Position numbers and translations under genes: made by a program
Part shown: in pieces, positions 17,991-27,381 of the stretch
Position numbering within the stretch: the first letter of the stretch is position 1
Layout: every line of letters starts with the position of its first letter
DNA from: Phenylobacterium sp. Root1290
Lineage (GTDB): Bacteria > Pseudomonadota > Alphaproteobacteria > Caulobacterales > Caulobacteraceae
Reading direction: 5' to 3'
Assembly: GCF_001425305.1 (NCBI RefSeq)
Contig: NZ_LMEE01000001.1
Coordinates: 143,192 to 207,191 of the forward strand
DNA length: 64,000 nt
The notes under the pieces: model-generated
The model's database searches: none
Told to the model about the DNA's origin: nothing
The model's input: the letters and a program-made list of their open reading frames with translations, nothing else

Positions 17991-18602
17991 CTATATCCGT
18001 GAGTGGCCTGAAGCCAACCGGCTGACCACTTCGGTGCGGTTGCGGGCGCCGGTGGCGCTGAGGATCGCCTGGACGTGCAGCTTCACGGTGGCGATGGAGA
18101 TGCCGAGCTGCTGGGCGATCTCCTTGTTGGTGCGGCCGCGTTCGAGTTCGCGCAGCACTTCGAGCTGGCGGGGCGAGAGGCGCGGGCCACGGCCGGGCAC
18201 GGGATCGGGGAGGGCGCCCAGCTCCTCGAAGCAGGGAAAATACTCGCCGCCGACGACGACCAGCCGGAGCACGGCGAGCATGAGGTCCGAGGCGGTGTCC
18301 TTGGGCACCAGGGCGCGGAAGCCCCGGGCGTAGGCGATCCTGGCCCAGCGGATGTTCTTGTGCGGGGCCAGAAGCACCATCCGGCCGGGACCCAGGCGCT
18401 CGGCGTTGCGCTCGAGCCAGTCGCCGGGATCGCCCTGCGGCGGCGGATCCAGCAGGATCAGGTCATCGTCACGCGGACCGAGGGCGGCGACGTCGGAGAT
18501 GTCCTCCAGCGTCACAACCGTGTCGGTCGGGAGCTCGGCCGCGACGAGCGCGCTTAGCGCGTCCCGCCAAAGCGGTTGCCTGCTCACTACGACCACACGC
18601 AT
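17991..18602 (-). CDS. LuxR/NarL-type regulator with degenerate receiver
   Basis: 203 residues. The N-terminal ~120 residues have receiver-like segmentation (MRVVVVSRQPLWRDAL, then LILLDPP with Asp52, then LVPKDT with the conserved lysine). The acidic pair that binds magnesium is replaced by Ser-Arg at residues 7-8. The C-terminal HTH is standard (LSPRQLEVLRELERGRTNKEI, then ISIATVKLHVQAIL). Phosphorylation is thus doubtful and it may be a stand-alone or atypical regulator. It sits upstream of the globin chemoreceptor on the same strand, separated by an AT-rich 154-base spacer, so regulation of that operon is possible. Confidence 0.85.
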   Translation of the reverse strand: MRVVVVSRQPLWRDALSALVAAELPTDTVVTLEDISDVAALGPRDDDLILLDPPPQGDPGDWLERNAERLGPGRMVLLAPHKNIRWARIAYARGFRALVPKDTASDLMLAVLRLVVVGGEYFPCFEELGALPDPVPGRGPRLSPRQLEVLRELERGRTNKEIAQQLGISIATVKLHVQAILSATGARNRTEVVSRLASGHSRI

Positions 18603-18784
18603 CACGCACCCCCTGACGGCCGCCAAGACAGCCGTCCGTTGTAATTTCCCCAAGGCTAGTATGGGGTTTGGAGCGGCGCGTCATCTAGCCAACAGGACTA
18701 TTCGCCCGGTTTCGGGAGCCACCGCGGACCCAAATTGAACATTGTTCTCCCTTTGCGCGAAAACGGTGCGCGCGTGAGGGGAAT

Positions 18785-19510
18785 TCAGACACGATCCTCG
18801 GGCGGGCGGCCTTCCTCGGTGGCCGGCGCGGTGAGCGGGTCCTGGGCGTCCTGCAGGTTGCGCCACTCGGCGAAGCCGCGGTCGTAGCGCGCCTGCCATT
18901 CGCCGCGAAAAGCGCGGTACTCGGTGTCGTACTTGCGCTGCTGTTCGGCCCGCCAGGCGGCGTATTCGCGGTCAAGGGCGGCGAGCTTGGTCTCGCGCCA
19001 GTCGAGGTACTCCAGCTCGAACTCGGCCTCCGCGCCGGGATGATAGGCGTAGTCGGCGGGACGTCCGAACTCGCGGACCCCAGGATCGCGCGGGTCAATC
19101 GGCGGGTCGCCGTAGGGGCCGAGTTCGGCCTCCGGCGCGTCGGCGATCGGGCGGACGTGGCGAGCGACGATGGACTGGCGATAGCCGTGGGGCTCGATGC
19201 CGTACTCCTGGCCGCCGTGGGGGCCGTCGAGGCTGTAATAGCCGCGAGCGAGGGCGTCCTCGGCGTCGTAGGGCAGGTCGGGCGCGGCCTGGCGGCCGGC
19301 GTCGTAGCGGCCCTGGCGCCAGGCCGGGCGCTCGTCGCTGGGCTTATGCTGGGCCAGGGAGTCGAAGGAGCGGGTGTCTGCGCCGTAGTAGCGCGCCTGG
19401 TCCGATGAAAAGCGGCCTTCCTCGCCAAAGCTCTGGGGCTCGTCCTTGCGGCTCTCCTTGCGCCGACGGGGGGCGCGGGGATCTTCCGGCGGGGTCTGGC
19501 GGTGGGGCAT
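18785..19510 (-). CDS. Charged aromatic-rich stress-linked protein, unknown function
   Basis: 241 residues, highly polar, rich in Arg, Asp, Glu, Tyr and Pro, with no membrane segment or signal peptide. The N-terminal 150 residues look disordered. Residues ~165-225 carry a recurring Trp/Tyr pattern spaced 8-12 apart (EYLDWRETK, REYAAWRAEQ, RKYDTEYRAF, GEWQARYDRGFAEWRN), suggesting an amphipathic helical region with aromatic faces. I do not recognise the family. ATG 19510 follows a strong GGAGGAGG. A full EcfG-type promoter lies just upstream (19535-19559), so the gene very likely belongs to the general stress response. The longer frame upstream overlaps that promoter and was rejected. Confidence 0.7.
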   Translation of the reverse strand: MPHRQTPPEDPRAPRRRKESRKDEPQSFGEEGRFSSDQARYYGADTRSFDSLAQHKPSDERPAWRQGRYDAGRQAAPDLPYDAEDALARGYYSLDGPHGGQEYGIEPHGYRQSIVARHVRPIADAPEAELGPYGDPPIDPRDPGVREFGRPADYAYHPGAEAEFELEYLDWRETKLAALDREYAAWRAEQQRKYDTEYRAFRGEWQARYDRGFAEWRNLQDAQDPLTAPATEEGRPPEDRV

Positions 19511-19534
19511 GGCCTTTGTCCTCCTCCCTTTGGA

Positions 19535-19559
19535 AACGATGGGGTCGGAGGGGTGTTCC
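19535..19559 (-). promoter_or_regulatory. EcfG-type (general stress sigma) promoter
   Basis: On the reverse strand: -35 GGAAC (19555-19559), 16-base spacer, -10 CGTT (19535-19538). This is an exact match to the alphaproteobacterial EcfG consensus GGAAC-N16/17-CGTT. Transcription would start near 19528, giving a leader of about 18 bases that still includes the GGAGGAGG ribosome site. Confidence 0.75.
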
Positions 19560-19668
19560 CCCCACGCGGCGCGCCTCCGCTCGCGGCGCTGGCCACGAGC
19601 GGGAATTCGGCCTGCTGGCCGGCTTTGCCCGATAGGGAGCCGGTCGCCCGGGGCGACCGGCGCGTTCG

Positions 19669-20940
19669 CTAGTTCACGCCGGCGGCGACGAGGACGGCGG
19701 CGAGGCCGACGCTCATGCCGCGGACGCTGTTGTTTTTCTCGACATCGATCCATTCGTCCAGCGAGTGGGCGCGGCCGCCCGTGCCGCCGCCGCCGATGGT
19801 GACGGCCGGGATGCCCAGGGCCATCGGCGCGTTGGCGTCGGTCGAGGAGGCGTCATACTGCGGCGTGTAGCCCAGGGCGGTGATGGCGGCGGCGGTCCCG
19901 GCCACCAGGGCGGTTTCTTTCGCGGTCTGGCCGGCGGGGCGGTCGCCGATCGGCTTGATCTCGACGCTGACCGCGCCGACGCGGGTGGAGCGGGCCTTGT
20001 TCTCGTGCTCGACGGCGGCCTGCATGATCTCCTGGAAGCGGGCGTCGAGCTTGGCGAGTTCGCCAGCGTCGGCCGAGCGCATGTCGAACTCGGTGAAGAC
20101 CTTGTTCGGGATGGCGTTGACCGAGGTGCCGCCGCCGGTGACCGAGGCCGAGTAGGTGACCTTGGGACTGGTCGGGACCTGGACCAGGTAGAAGTCGGCG
20201 ATCGCCTTGCCCATGGCGGCCATAGGATTGACGATGCCGAACGAGCCGTAGCTGTGTCCGCCGGGACCGTTGAAGGTCACGCGGTAGCGCTTGGAGCCGA
20301 CCCCGACATGGGTGATGCCGCTGGGGTCGAGGCCGTCGACCGAGAAGAACGCCTTGGTGCGGTCCTTGTATTTGCCCTGGGTGAAGAAGTAGCGGACGCC
20401 GCGCAGATCGCCGGCCCCTTCCTCGCCGACCGTGCCGACGAACAGGATGTCGCTCTGGGTCTTGATCTTGGCCGCGTCGAGGGCGCGGATCCAGGCGAGC
20501 AGGACGGCGAGGTTATGGGTGTCGTCGGCGACGCCGGGGGCGAACAGCTTGGTCCCGTCGCGGCGCACGGTGACGTTGGTGCCTTCGGGAAACACGGTGT
20601 CGAGGTGGGCGGAGACCACGACCAGCGGGCCGGGCTTTGTCCCCTTGCGCAGACCCATGACATTGCCCTCGGCGTCGATCTCCACGTCGGTCAGGCCGTG
20701 GGCTTCGAGCATCGCCTTGTAGGCCTTGCCGCGCGCCTCTTCCTTGAAGGGCGGGGCAGGGATCTCGGTGAGGGTGATGATGTCCTGGACCGTCCGGTCG
20801 TGCTCGCGGTCGAGGACAGCCGTGGCGGCCTTGAAAGCCGGGCTGGCGACGATCTTGGCCGCATCGTCCTTGGGCGCGGCGAACGCGGGAGTCGCGATCA
20901 GGGCGGATAGGGCGAGGGCGGCGGGCAGTGAACGGGACAT
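19669..20940 (-). CDS. Secreted M20-family metallopeptidase
   Basis: 423 residues with a signal peptide (MSRSLPAALALSALIATPAFAA). M20 zinc-binding motifs: VVSAHLDTVFP (His and Asp), APGVADDTHN (bridging Asp), TVGEEGAGDL (Glu pair, catalytic base), and a late HSLDEW (last histidine). A lid/dimerisation insert lies around residues 215-330 (GPGGHSYGSFG). It should be a periplasmic co-catalytic zinc aminoacylase or di/tripeptidase. The ATG follows GGAG at five bases. No EcfG promoter is visible upstream, so it is probably controlled independently of the stress genes around it. Confidence 0.87.
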   Translation of the reverse strand: MSRSLPAALALSALIATPAFAAPKDDAAKIVASPAFKAATAVLDREHDRTVQDIITLTEIPAPPFKEEARGKAYKAMLEAHGLTDVEIDAEGNVMGLRKGTKPGPLVVVSAHLDTVFPEGTNVTVRRDGTKLFAPGVADDTHNLAVLLAWIRALDAAKIKTQSDILFVGTVGEEGAGDLRGVRYFFTQGKYKDRTKAFFSVDGLDPSGITHVGVGSKRYRVTFNGPGGHSYGSFGIVNPMAAMGKAIADFYLVQVPTSPKVTYSASVTGGGTSVNAIPNKVFTEFDMRSADAGELAKLDARFQEIMQAAVEHENKARSTRVGAVSVEIKPIGDRPAGQTAKETALVAGTAAAITALGYTPQYDASSTDANAPMALGIPAVTIGGGGTGGRAHSLDEWIDVEKNNSVRGMSVGLAAVLVAAGVN

Positions 20941-21012
20941 GGCTACTCCAGGGGCGTCGAGTCGCCGGCATAGTAGCGGTGGGGCCTGTGCCTGCTAGCT
21001 TCGGAATTGGGA

Positions 21013-21549
21013 CTAGGCCCGGCTGGCCTCGGCGTAGTCGCCCGCCAGGACGTCGGAGGGCTCGTCGGCGTCCATGATCTTCAGGAGGCGCGCGCGGGCG
21101 CGGTTGACGCGGCTCTTGATCGTGCCCAGCGCGCAGCCGCAGATCTCGGCGGCTTCCTCGTAGGAGAGACCGGCGGCGCCGACCAGTATCAGGGCCTCGC
21201 GGTGTTCGTCGGGAAGCTGGGCGAGGCCGGCCTGGAGCGCGCGCATGGCGATGCTCCAGTCCTGGGTCGGCGGAGTGCGGACGTTGTTGGCGTACTCGCC
21301 GGTCTCGTCGCGAACCTCGCGGCGGCGGCGGATGACCTGGGTGTAGTAGGTGTTGCGCAGGATCGTGAACAGCCAGGCGCGAAGATTGGTGCCAGGCTCG
21401 AACTTGTCGCGATTGCTCCAGGCCTTGATCAGGGTGTCCTGTACGAGGTCGTCGGCGTCCGAGCCGTTGTGGCTGAGAGACCATGCGAACGCGCGCAGGG
21501 CCGGGATCATCGCCACCACCTCGTTGCGCCACTCGGTGTCACCGGTCAT
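21013..21549 (-). CDS. EcfG-like (ECF15) RNA polymerase sigma factor
   Basis: 178 residues. Region 2: ALRAFAWSLSHNGSDADDLVQDTLIKAW followed by LRAWLFTILRNTYYTQVIRR. Region 4: LAQLPDEHREALILVGAAGL, then YEEAAEICGCALGTIKSRVNRARARL, the tail pattern of the EcfG general stress sigma family. ATG 21549 follows GAGG; the 19 extra upstream residues lack support. An exact EcfG promoter precedes it, so the gene is probably autoregulated or driven by another EcfG protein. No nepR or phyR is adjacent, as for orphan paralogues such as Caulobacter SigU; I therefore give no symbol. It is divergent from the egtBD gene. Confidence 0.85.
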   Translation of the reverse strand: MTGDTEWRNEVVAMIPALRAFAWSLSHNGSDADDLVQDTLIKAWSNRDKFEPGTNLRAWLFTILRNTYYTQVIRRRREVRDETGEYANNVRTPPTQDWSIAMRALQAGLAQLPDEHREALILVGAAGLSYEEAAEICGCALGTIKSRVNRARARLLKIMDADEPSDVLAGDYAEASRA

Positions 21550-21604
21550 GCTGACCTCTAGACGCCCATCCCCCCACCAGGCTGCGTGCTTTGCGTGGAA
21601 ACTC

Positions 21605-21629
21605 AACGCGCCCTTGGATCAACCGTTCC
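21605..21629 (-). promoter_or_regulatory. EcfG-type promoter of the sigma-factor gene
   Basis: Reverse strand: -35 GGAAC (21625-21629), 16-base spacer, -10 CGTT (21605-21608), about 56 bases before the sigma gene ATG. Exact consensus match. It implies positive feedback on the sigma factor or control by a second EcfG protein. Confidence 0.8.
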
Positions 21630-21662
21630 GGGTTGCACCGGCGGGGTGAGTTCCCAAATTGA

Positions 21663-21687
21663 GGAACTGCGTTTCGCCTGCGACGTT
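21663..21687 (+). promoter_or_regulatory. EcfG-type promoter of egtBD
   Basis: Forward strand: -35 GGAAC (21663-21667), 16-base spacer, -10 CGTT (21684-21687), about 74 bases before the fusion gene ATG. Exact consensus match, back to back with the sigma-gene promoter; the two -35 boxes are 33 bases apart. Confidence 0.78.
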
Positions 21688-21760
21688 TGGCGGGGCGAGC
21701 ACTGCTTCGCCGAGCAGCGGCGAAATCCGACACAATCAAGAAGTGAACTGGAGCGGGCAG

Positions 21761-23989
<2,229 letters not shown>

Positions 23990-24032
23990 CTGGCGTGATG
24001 GGCGAGGTCGCCGACGCCCATCTGGTTACGCC

Positions 24033-24251
24033 TTAGCTTTCGAGACGATCACCGCGGCTACGGCCGCCGCCACGCGAGGACTCACCGCCCTTGCGTCCGG
24101 CGGACGCGGCCAGGTCGCGGTCCTTGGCGAAGCTGCGTTTCTCGCCCGGCACGCTGGCGCCGCCTTTACGCGCAATCTCGCGGCGGCGTTCCGGGTTCAT
24201 AGCTGCAAATCCGCGACGGGATTTCGGCTTGGCGGTGGGTTCAAGATCCAT
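24033..24251 (-). CDS. KGG-motif stress-induced small protein
   Basis: 72 residues, hydrophilic and basic, with two KGG repeats (RRREIARKGGASVPGEKRSF and LAASAGRKGGESSRGG), typical of the YciG/ConE10 KGG stress-protein family. These are small disordered proteins often induced by stationary phase or stress. The ATG follows GAGGAG. Location beside egtBD suits a stress role, but I could not find a convincing EcfG promoter directly upstream; the closest match has errors and an 18-base spacer. Confidence 0.82.
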   Translation of the reverse strand: MDLEPTAKPKSRRGFAAMNPERRREIARKGGASVPGEKRSFAKDRDLAASAGRKGGESSRGGGRSRGDRLES

Positions 24252-24507
24252 GGGCGGCTCCTCTATGCGTCGGACCGTCGGGGGGAGGGCGGTCGACGCC
24301 TCGCTTTCCCTATACGGTCAAGCAAACTCGCCAGAGGCGAAGGAGGTTGCGCGTAAAATGCGAATGAGACCTGCGACCATTCGTACCGCAAAGCTTCGTC
24401 CGTATCCGGTGTTCGCGCCCCAGCAGGGGATCGGGGACATGAGGATCGAAAAAGCGGACCGACAAAAAAACGCGAGGTCGGCCGAGCGGCGCCAGGCGCA
24501 GCGCCGT

Positions 24508-25857
24508 CTAGATCGGAAGCTGCACGCGGGCGGTCAGCCCGCCGCCCGGGCGATTGATCAGCGTGACGTCGCCGCCATGGCCGCGGGCGACCGAGCGCAC
24601 GACAGCTAGCCCGAGGCCGATGCCGCCGGTCTGGCGACTGCGCGAGGGCTCGCGGCGGTAGAACGGGTCGAACACCCGCTCGATCTCTTCGTCCGGGATG
24701 CCGGGGCCGTCGTCCTCGATCTCGACAATGGCGCTGGCGCCTTCGCGATAGACACGCGCGCGGGCGCGGCCGCCGAACTTGACCGCGTTCTCCAGTAGGT
24801 TGGTGAACAGCCGGCGCAGGGCGAGGGGATCGCCCTCCAGGACCACCTTCTCGCCGAGCTCGACCTCGGTGTCGGCGCCGGTCTCGGCCATCTCGTCGAA
24901 GACGCTCTCCAGCAGCGAGGAGAGCTCGAGCGGCGTGCGCTCGCCCGCGCGGCTGGTGTCGCGCACGAAGGTCAGGGCCGCGGAGATCATCTCCTCCATC
25001 TGGTCGATGTCGGCGGCCATCTTCACCCGGACGTCCTCGGGCACGTTCTCGATACGGAACCGCAGGCGGGTTAGCGGCGTGCGCAGGTCGTGGGCGATGG
25101 CGCCGACCATGGCGGTGCGGTCCTCGACGTACCGGCGCAGGCGGTCCTGCATGTCGTTGAAGGCCTTCACCGCGACGCTGATCTCGGCCGAGCCGTTGAG
25201 CGAGAGCGGCGGCGCGCGCGGATCGCGGCCGAGGCGCTCGGCCGCGTCGGTGAACAGCCGGATGGGCGCCGAAAGCCTGCGCGCGAACACGAAGGCCACT
25301 GGGGTCATCGCCAGGGACGACAGCACGAACAGCAGCACGATGCGCTGCTGCCACGGATCCAGGCCGATGCCGCGCTCGGGCGAGAGCACCATCCAGCGGC
25401 CGTCGGTCTGCTGCACCGCCACCTTGAATGGCGCGACGAGGAAGTGCTCCTCGACCTCGCCGCCCTCGCGCGCGATGCGGTCGCGGATGACGCGGAAAAC
25501 ACGGCGGTCCGAGAACGGGAAGCGCGACGTCGAGGCGACCAGGACCCGGCTGTCGGCCACGCCCAGGCCAGCGGCGATCTGGGCGCGAATCTTGGGCGTC
25601 ATGCGCCCGTCCATGACCAGGGGCGGCGGCTCCTTGGCGATGGTGACTTCGAGGGGGTGGCGTTCGGTGAACGTCGGCGGTTGGCCGCGCAACGCCTGGA
25701 CGATTTCGCTGATCCGGTAGAAGTCCGGGGCCGGCGGCGGCAGGTTGAACAGCAGGAACAGACTGATCGCCTGGGCGGCGACGAGGCTGAGACCGATCAG
25801 GGCGAGCAGTTGGCCGAACAGGGACGCCGTCGGCCGGCCCGCCCACTGCCTGGTCAC
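24508..25857 (-). CDS. EnvZ-like membrane histidine kinase
   Basis: 449 residues. One membrane segment near residues 15-38, a periplasmic sensor of about 130 residues, a second segment near 172-192, then HAMP, HisKA with the phospho-acceptor in MVGAIAHDLRTPLTRLR, and HATPase with NLLENAVKFGG, EDDGPGIPDE, FDPFYR and GGIGLGLAVVRSVARGHGG. It starts at GTG 25857, overlapping the response-regulator stop (GTGA), so the pair is translationally coupled. This is a classical two-component sensor of the EnvZ/OmpR type; the signal is unknown. Another long frame on the same strand is a shadow. Confidence 0.92.
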   Translation of the reverse strand: MTRQWAGRPTASLFGQLLALIGLSLVAAQAISLFLLFNLPPPAPDFYRISEIVQALRGQPPTFTERHPLEVTIAKEPPPLVMDGRMTPKIRAQIAAGLGVADSRVLVASTSRFPFSDRRVFRVIRDRIAREGGEVEEHFLVAPFKVAVQQTDGRWMVLSPERGIGLDPWQQRIVLLFVLSSLAMTPVAFVFARRLSAPIRLFTDAAERLGRDPRAPPLSLNGSAEISVAVKAFNDMQDRLRRYVEDRTAMVGAIAHDLRTPLTRLRFRIENVPEDVRVKMAADIDQMEEMISAALTFVRDTSRAGERTPLELSSLLESVFDEMAETGADTEVELGEKVVLEGDPLALRRLFTNLLENAVKFGGRARARVYREGASAIVEIEDDGPGIPDEEIERVFDPFYRREPSRSRQTGGIGLGLAVVRSVARGHGGDVTLINRPGGGLTARVQLPI

Positions 25858-26603
25858 GCGCGCTTCACCTTGGCGGTGAACATGTAGCCTTCGTTGCGGA
25901 TGGTGCGGATCAGATCCTGACCGCCGCCGCCGTCGTCGAGCTTGCGGCGCAGGCGGCTGATCTGGACGTCGATGGCGCGGTCGAAGGCGTCAGAGTCCGG
26001 GCCGCGGGCGAATTCGAGCAGCTGGTCGCGGGTCAGAACCCGCTGCGGCCGCTCGACGAAGGTGCGTAGCAGCGAGAACTCGCCCGACGACAGGTTGACG
26101 ACTACGCCCTGGGGCGAGCGCAGTTCGCGGCGCACGAGGTCGAAGCGCCAGCCGGCGAACTCGCAGCCGGCGGCGGCCGCCGCGGTCTGGCCGCGCTGCT
26201 CGGCGCGGCGGAGGACGGCGCGCACCCGGGCTAGCAGCTCACGCGGATTGCAGGGCTTGGAGAGGTAGTCGTCGGCGCCCAGCTCGAGCCCGACGATGCG
26301 ATCGGTGTCCTCGCCCATGGCCGAGAGCATGATGATCGGCGGGCCTTCGCCGACCGCCAGGCGGCGGCAGATGGCCAGGCCGTCCTCGCCCGGAAGCATC
26401 ACGTCCAGCACGATGAGGTCGATGGGGCCGCGTTCGAGCGCCTGCTCCATCTCGCGCGCGTCGCCGGCGGTCTCGACCTGATAGCCGTGCTTGCCCAGGA
26501 AGTCGGACACGACGTCGCGGATGCCCGGATCGTCATCGACCATCAGGATGCGGGCGCTGGCTGTCGCGCCGGAATGTTCCGTACGTGTGTCCATCCGGGC
26601 CAT
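25854..26603 (-). CDS. OmpR-family response regulator
   Basis: 249 residues. Receiver domain: ILMVDDDPGIRDVV, phospho-Asp in LIVLDVMLPGEDGL, YLSKPCNPRELLARV with the conserved lysine. C-terminal winged helix: LSSGEFSLLRTFVERPQRVLTR, AIDVQISRLRRKL and the wing IRNEGYMF. It pairs with the downstream kinase, which overlaps its stop by four bases. It starts at ATG 26603, with an alternative ATG nine bases later; the difference is trivial. Targets are unknown. Confidence 0.93.
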   Translation of the reverse strand: MARMDTRTEHSGATASARILMVDDDPGIRDVVSDFLGKHGYQVETAGDAREMEQALERGPIDLIVLDVMLPGEDGLAICRRLAVGEGPPIIMLSAMGEDTDRIVGLELGADDYLSKPCNPRELLARVRAVLRRAEQRGQTAAAAAGCEFAGWRFDLVRRELRSPQGVVVNLSSGEFSLLRTFVERPQRVLTRDQLLEFARGPDSDAFDRAIDVQISRLRRKLDDGGGGQDLIRTIRNEGYMFTAKVKRA

Positions 26604-26646
26604 TTTTACGCGCCCGCGTAACGCGCAGATTTCATCGCTGAAAGCA

Positions 26647-27315
26647 TTAGGCCCCGGCCAGGACCTCGTCGGCGACGAAGGGATTGGTTTTCCGCTCCTG
26701 GCCGAAGCTGGACATCGGGCCGTGGCCCGGCACGAACCGGACGTCGTCGCCGAGCGGCCAGAGCTTGCCGGTGATCGAGTCGATCAGCTGCTGGTGGTTG
26801 CCGCGCGGGAAGTCGGTGCGGCCGACCGAGCCCTGGAACAGCACGTCGCCGACCTGGGCGAAGCGCGCCTGGCGGTGGAAGAAGATCACGTGGCCGGGGG
26901 TGTGGCCGGGGCAGTGATAGACCTCGAACTGCGTCTCCCCCAGCGACACCGTGTCGCCGTCCGCGAGCCAGCGGTCGGGGGTGAACGAGCGGGCGTCGGG
27001 CATGCCCCACTTGGCGCCCGAGGCGGTGATCTCATCGATCCAGAAGGCGTCGTCGGGATGCGGGCCCTCGATCGTCGCGCCCGTGGCCTGCTGCAGAGCG
27101 GCCGTGCCGCCGGCATGGTCGAGGTGGCCGTGGGTGATCCAGATCTTTTCGAGGGTGAGTTTGTGCTCCTGCAAGGCCTGCAGCAGCATCGGGACTTCGC
27201 CGCCCGGATCGATGATGGCCGCCTTCAGCGTCTTGGCGCACCAGACGATGGTGCAGTTCTGCTGCAGCGGGGTGACCGGCGCGATCAGGGCGCGGATGGG
27301 AGGCTCGGCGTTCAT
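26647..27315 (-). CDS. Metallo-beta-lactamase-fold hydrolase (glyoxalase II-like)
   Basis: 222 residues. The zinc motif THGHLDHAGG near residues 65-74 gives the HxHxDH ligands; further metal residues are CPGHTPGH, VGDVLFQGSVGRTDF and the late FVPGHGP. This compact form resembles YcbL-type hydroxyacylglutathione hydrolase-like enzymes. Probable function: thioester hydrolysis in the cytoplasm; the substrate is not proven. I chose the second ATG (27315), which has AGGGG at a good distance, over 27327. The terminator of the next gene ends just upstream, so the promoter must be compact. Confidence 0.85.
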   Translation of the reverse strand: MNAEPPIRALIAPVTPLQQNCTIVWCAKTLKAAIIDPGGEVPMLLQALQEHKLTLEKIWITHGHLDHAGGTAALQQATGATIEGPHPDDAFWIDEITASGAKWGMPDARSFTPDRWLADGDTVSLGETQFEVYHCPGHTPGHVIFFHRQARFAQVGDVLFQGSVGRTDFPRGNHQQLIDSITGKLWPLGDDVRFVPGHGPMSSFGQERKTNPFVADEVLAGA

Positions 27316-27348
27316 GGCCCCTAACATCGGGCCTGTCGGGCAATAAGA

Positions 27349-27375
27349 AAAGGCCCGGGGCGAACCCGGGCCTTT
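27349..27375 (-). terminator. Rho-independent terminator of the permease gene
   Basis: Perfect 11-bp stem (AAAGGCCCGGG at 27349-27359 with its complement at 27365-27375), 5-base loop GCGAA, followed on the reverse strand by a T-rich run (27341-27351). It lies 7 bases past the permease stop. Confidence 0.88.
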
Positions 27376-27381
27376 CCAAAG

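Noticed and set aside
24252..24400. Possible EcfG promoter for the KGG gene
   Set aside because: The best candidate is GCAAC with an 18-base spacer and GTTT, too far from the consensus.
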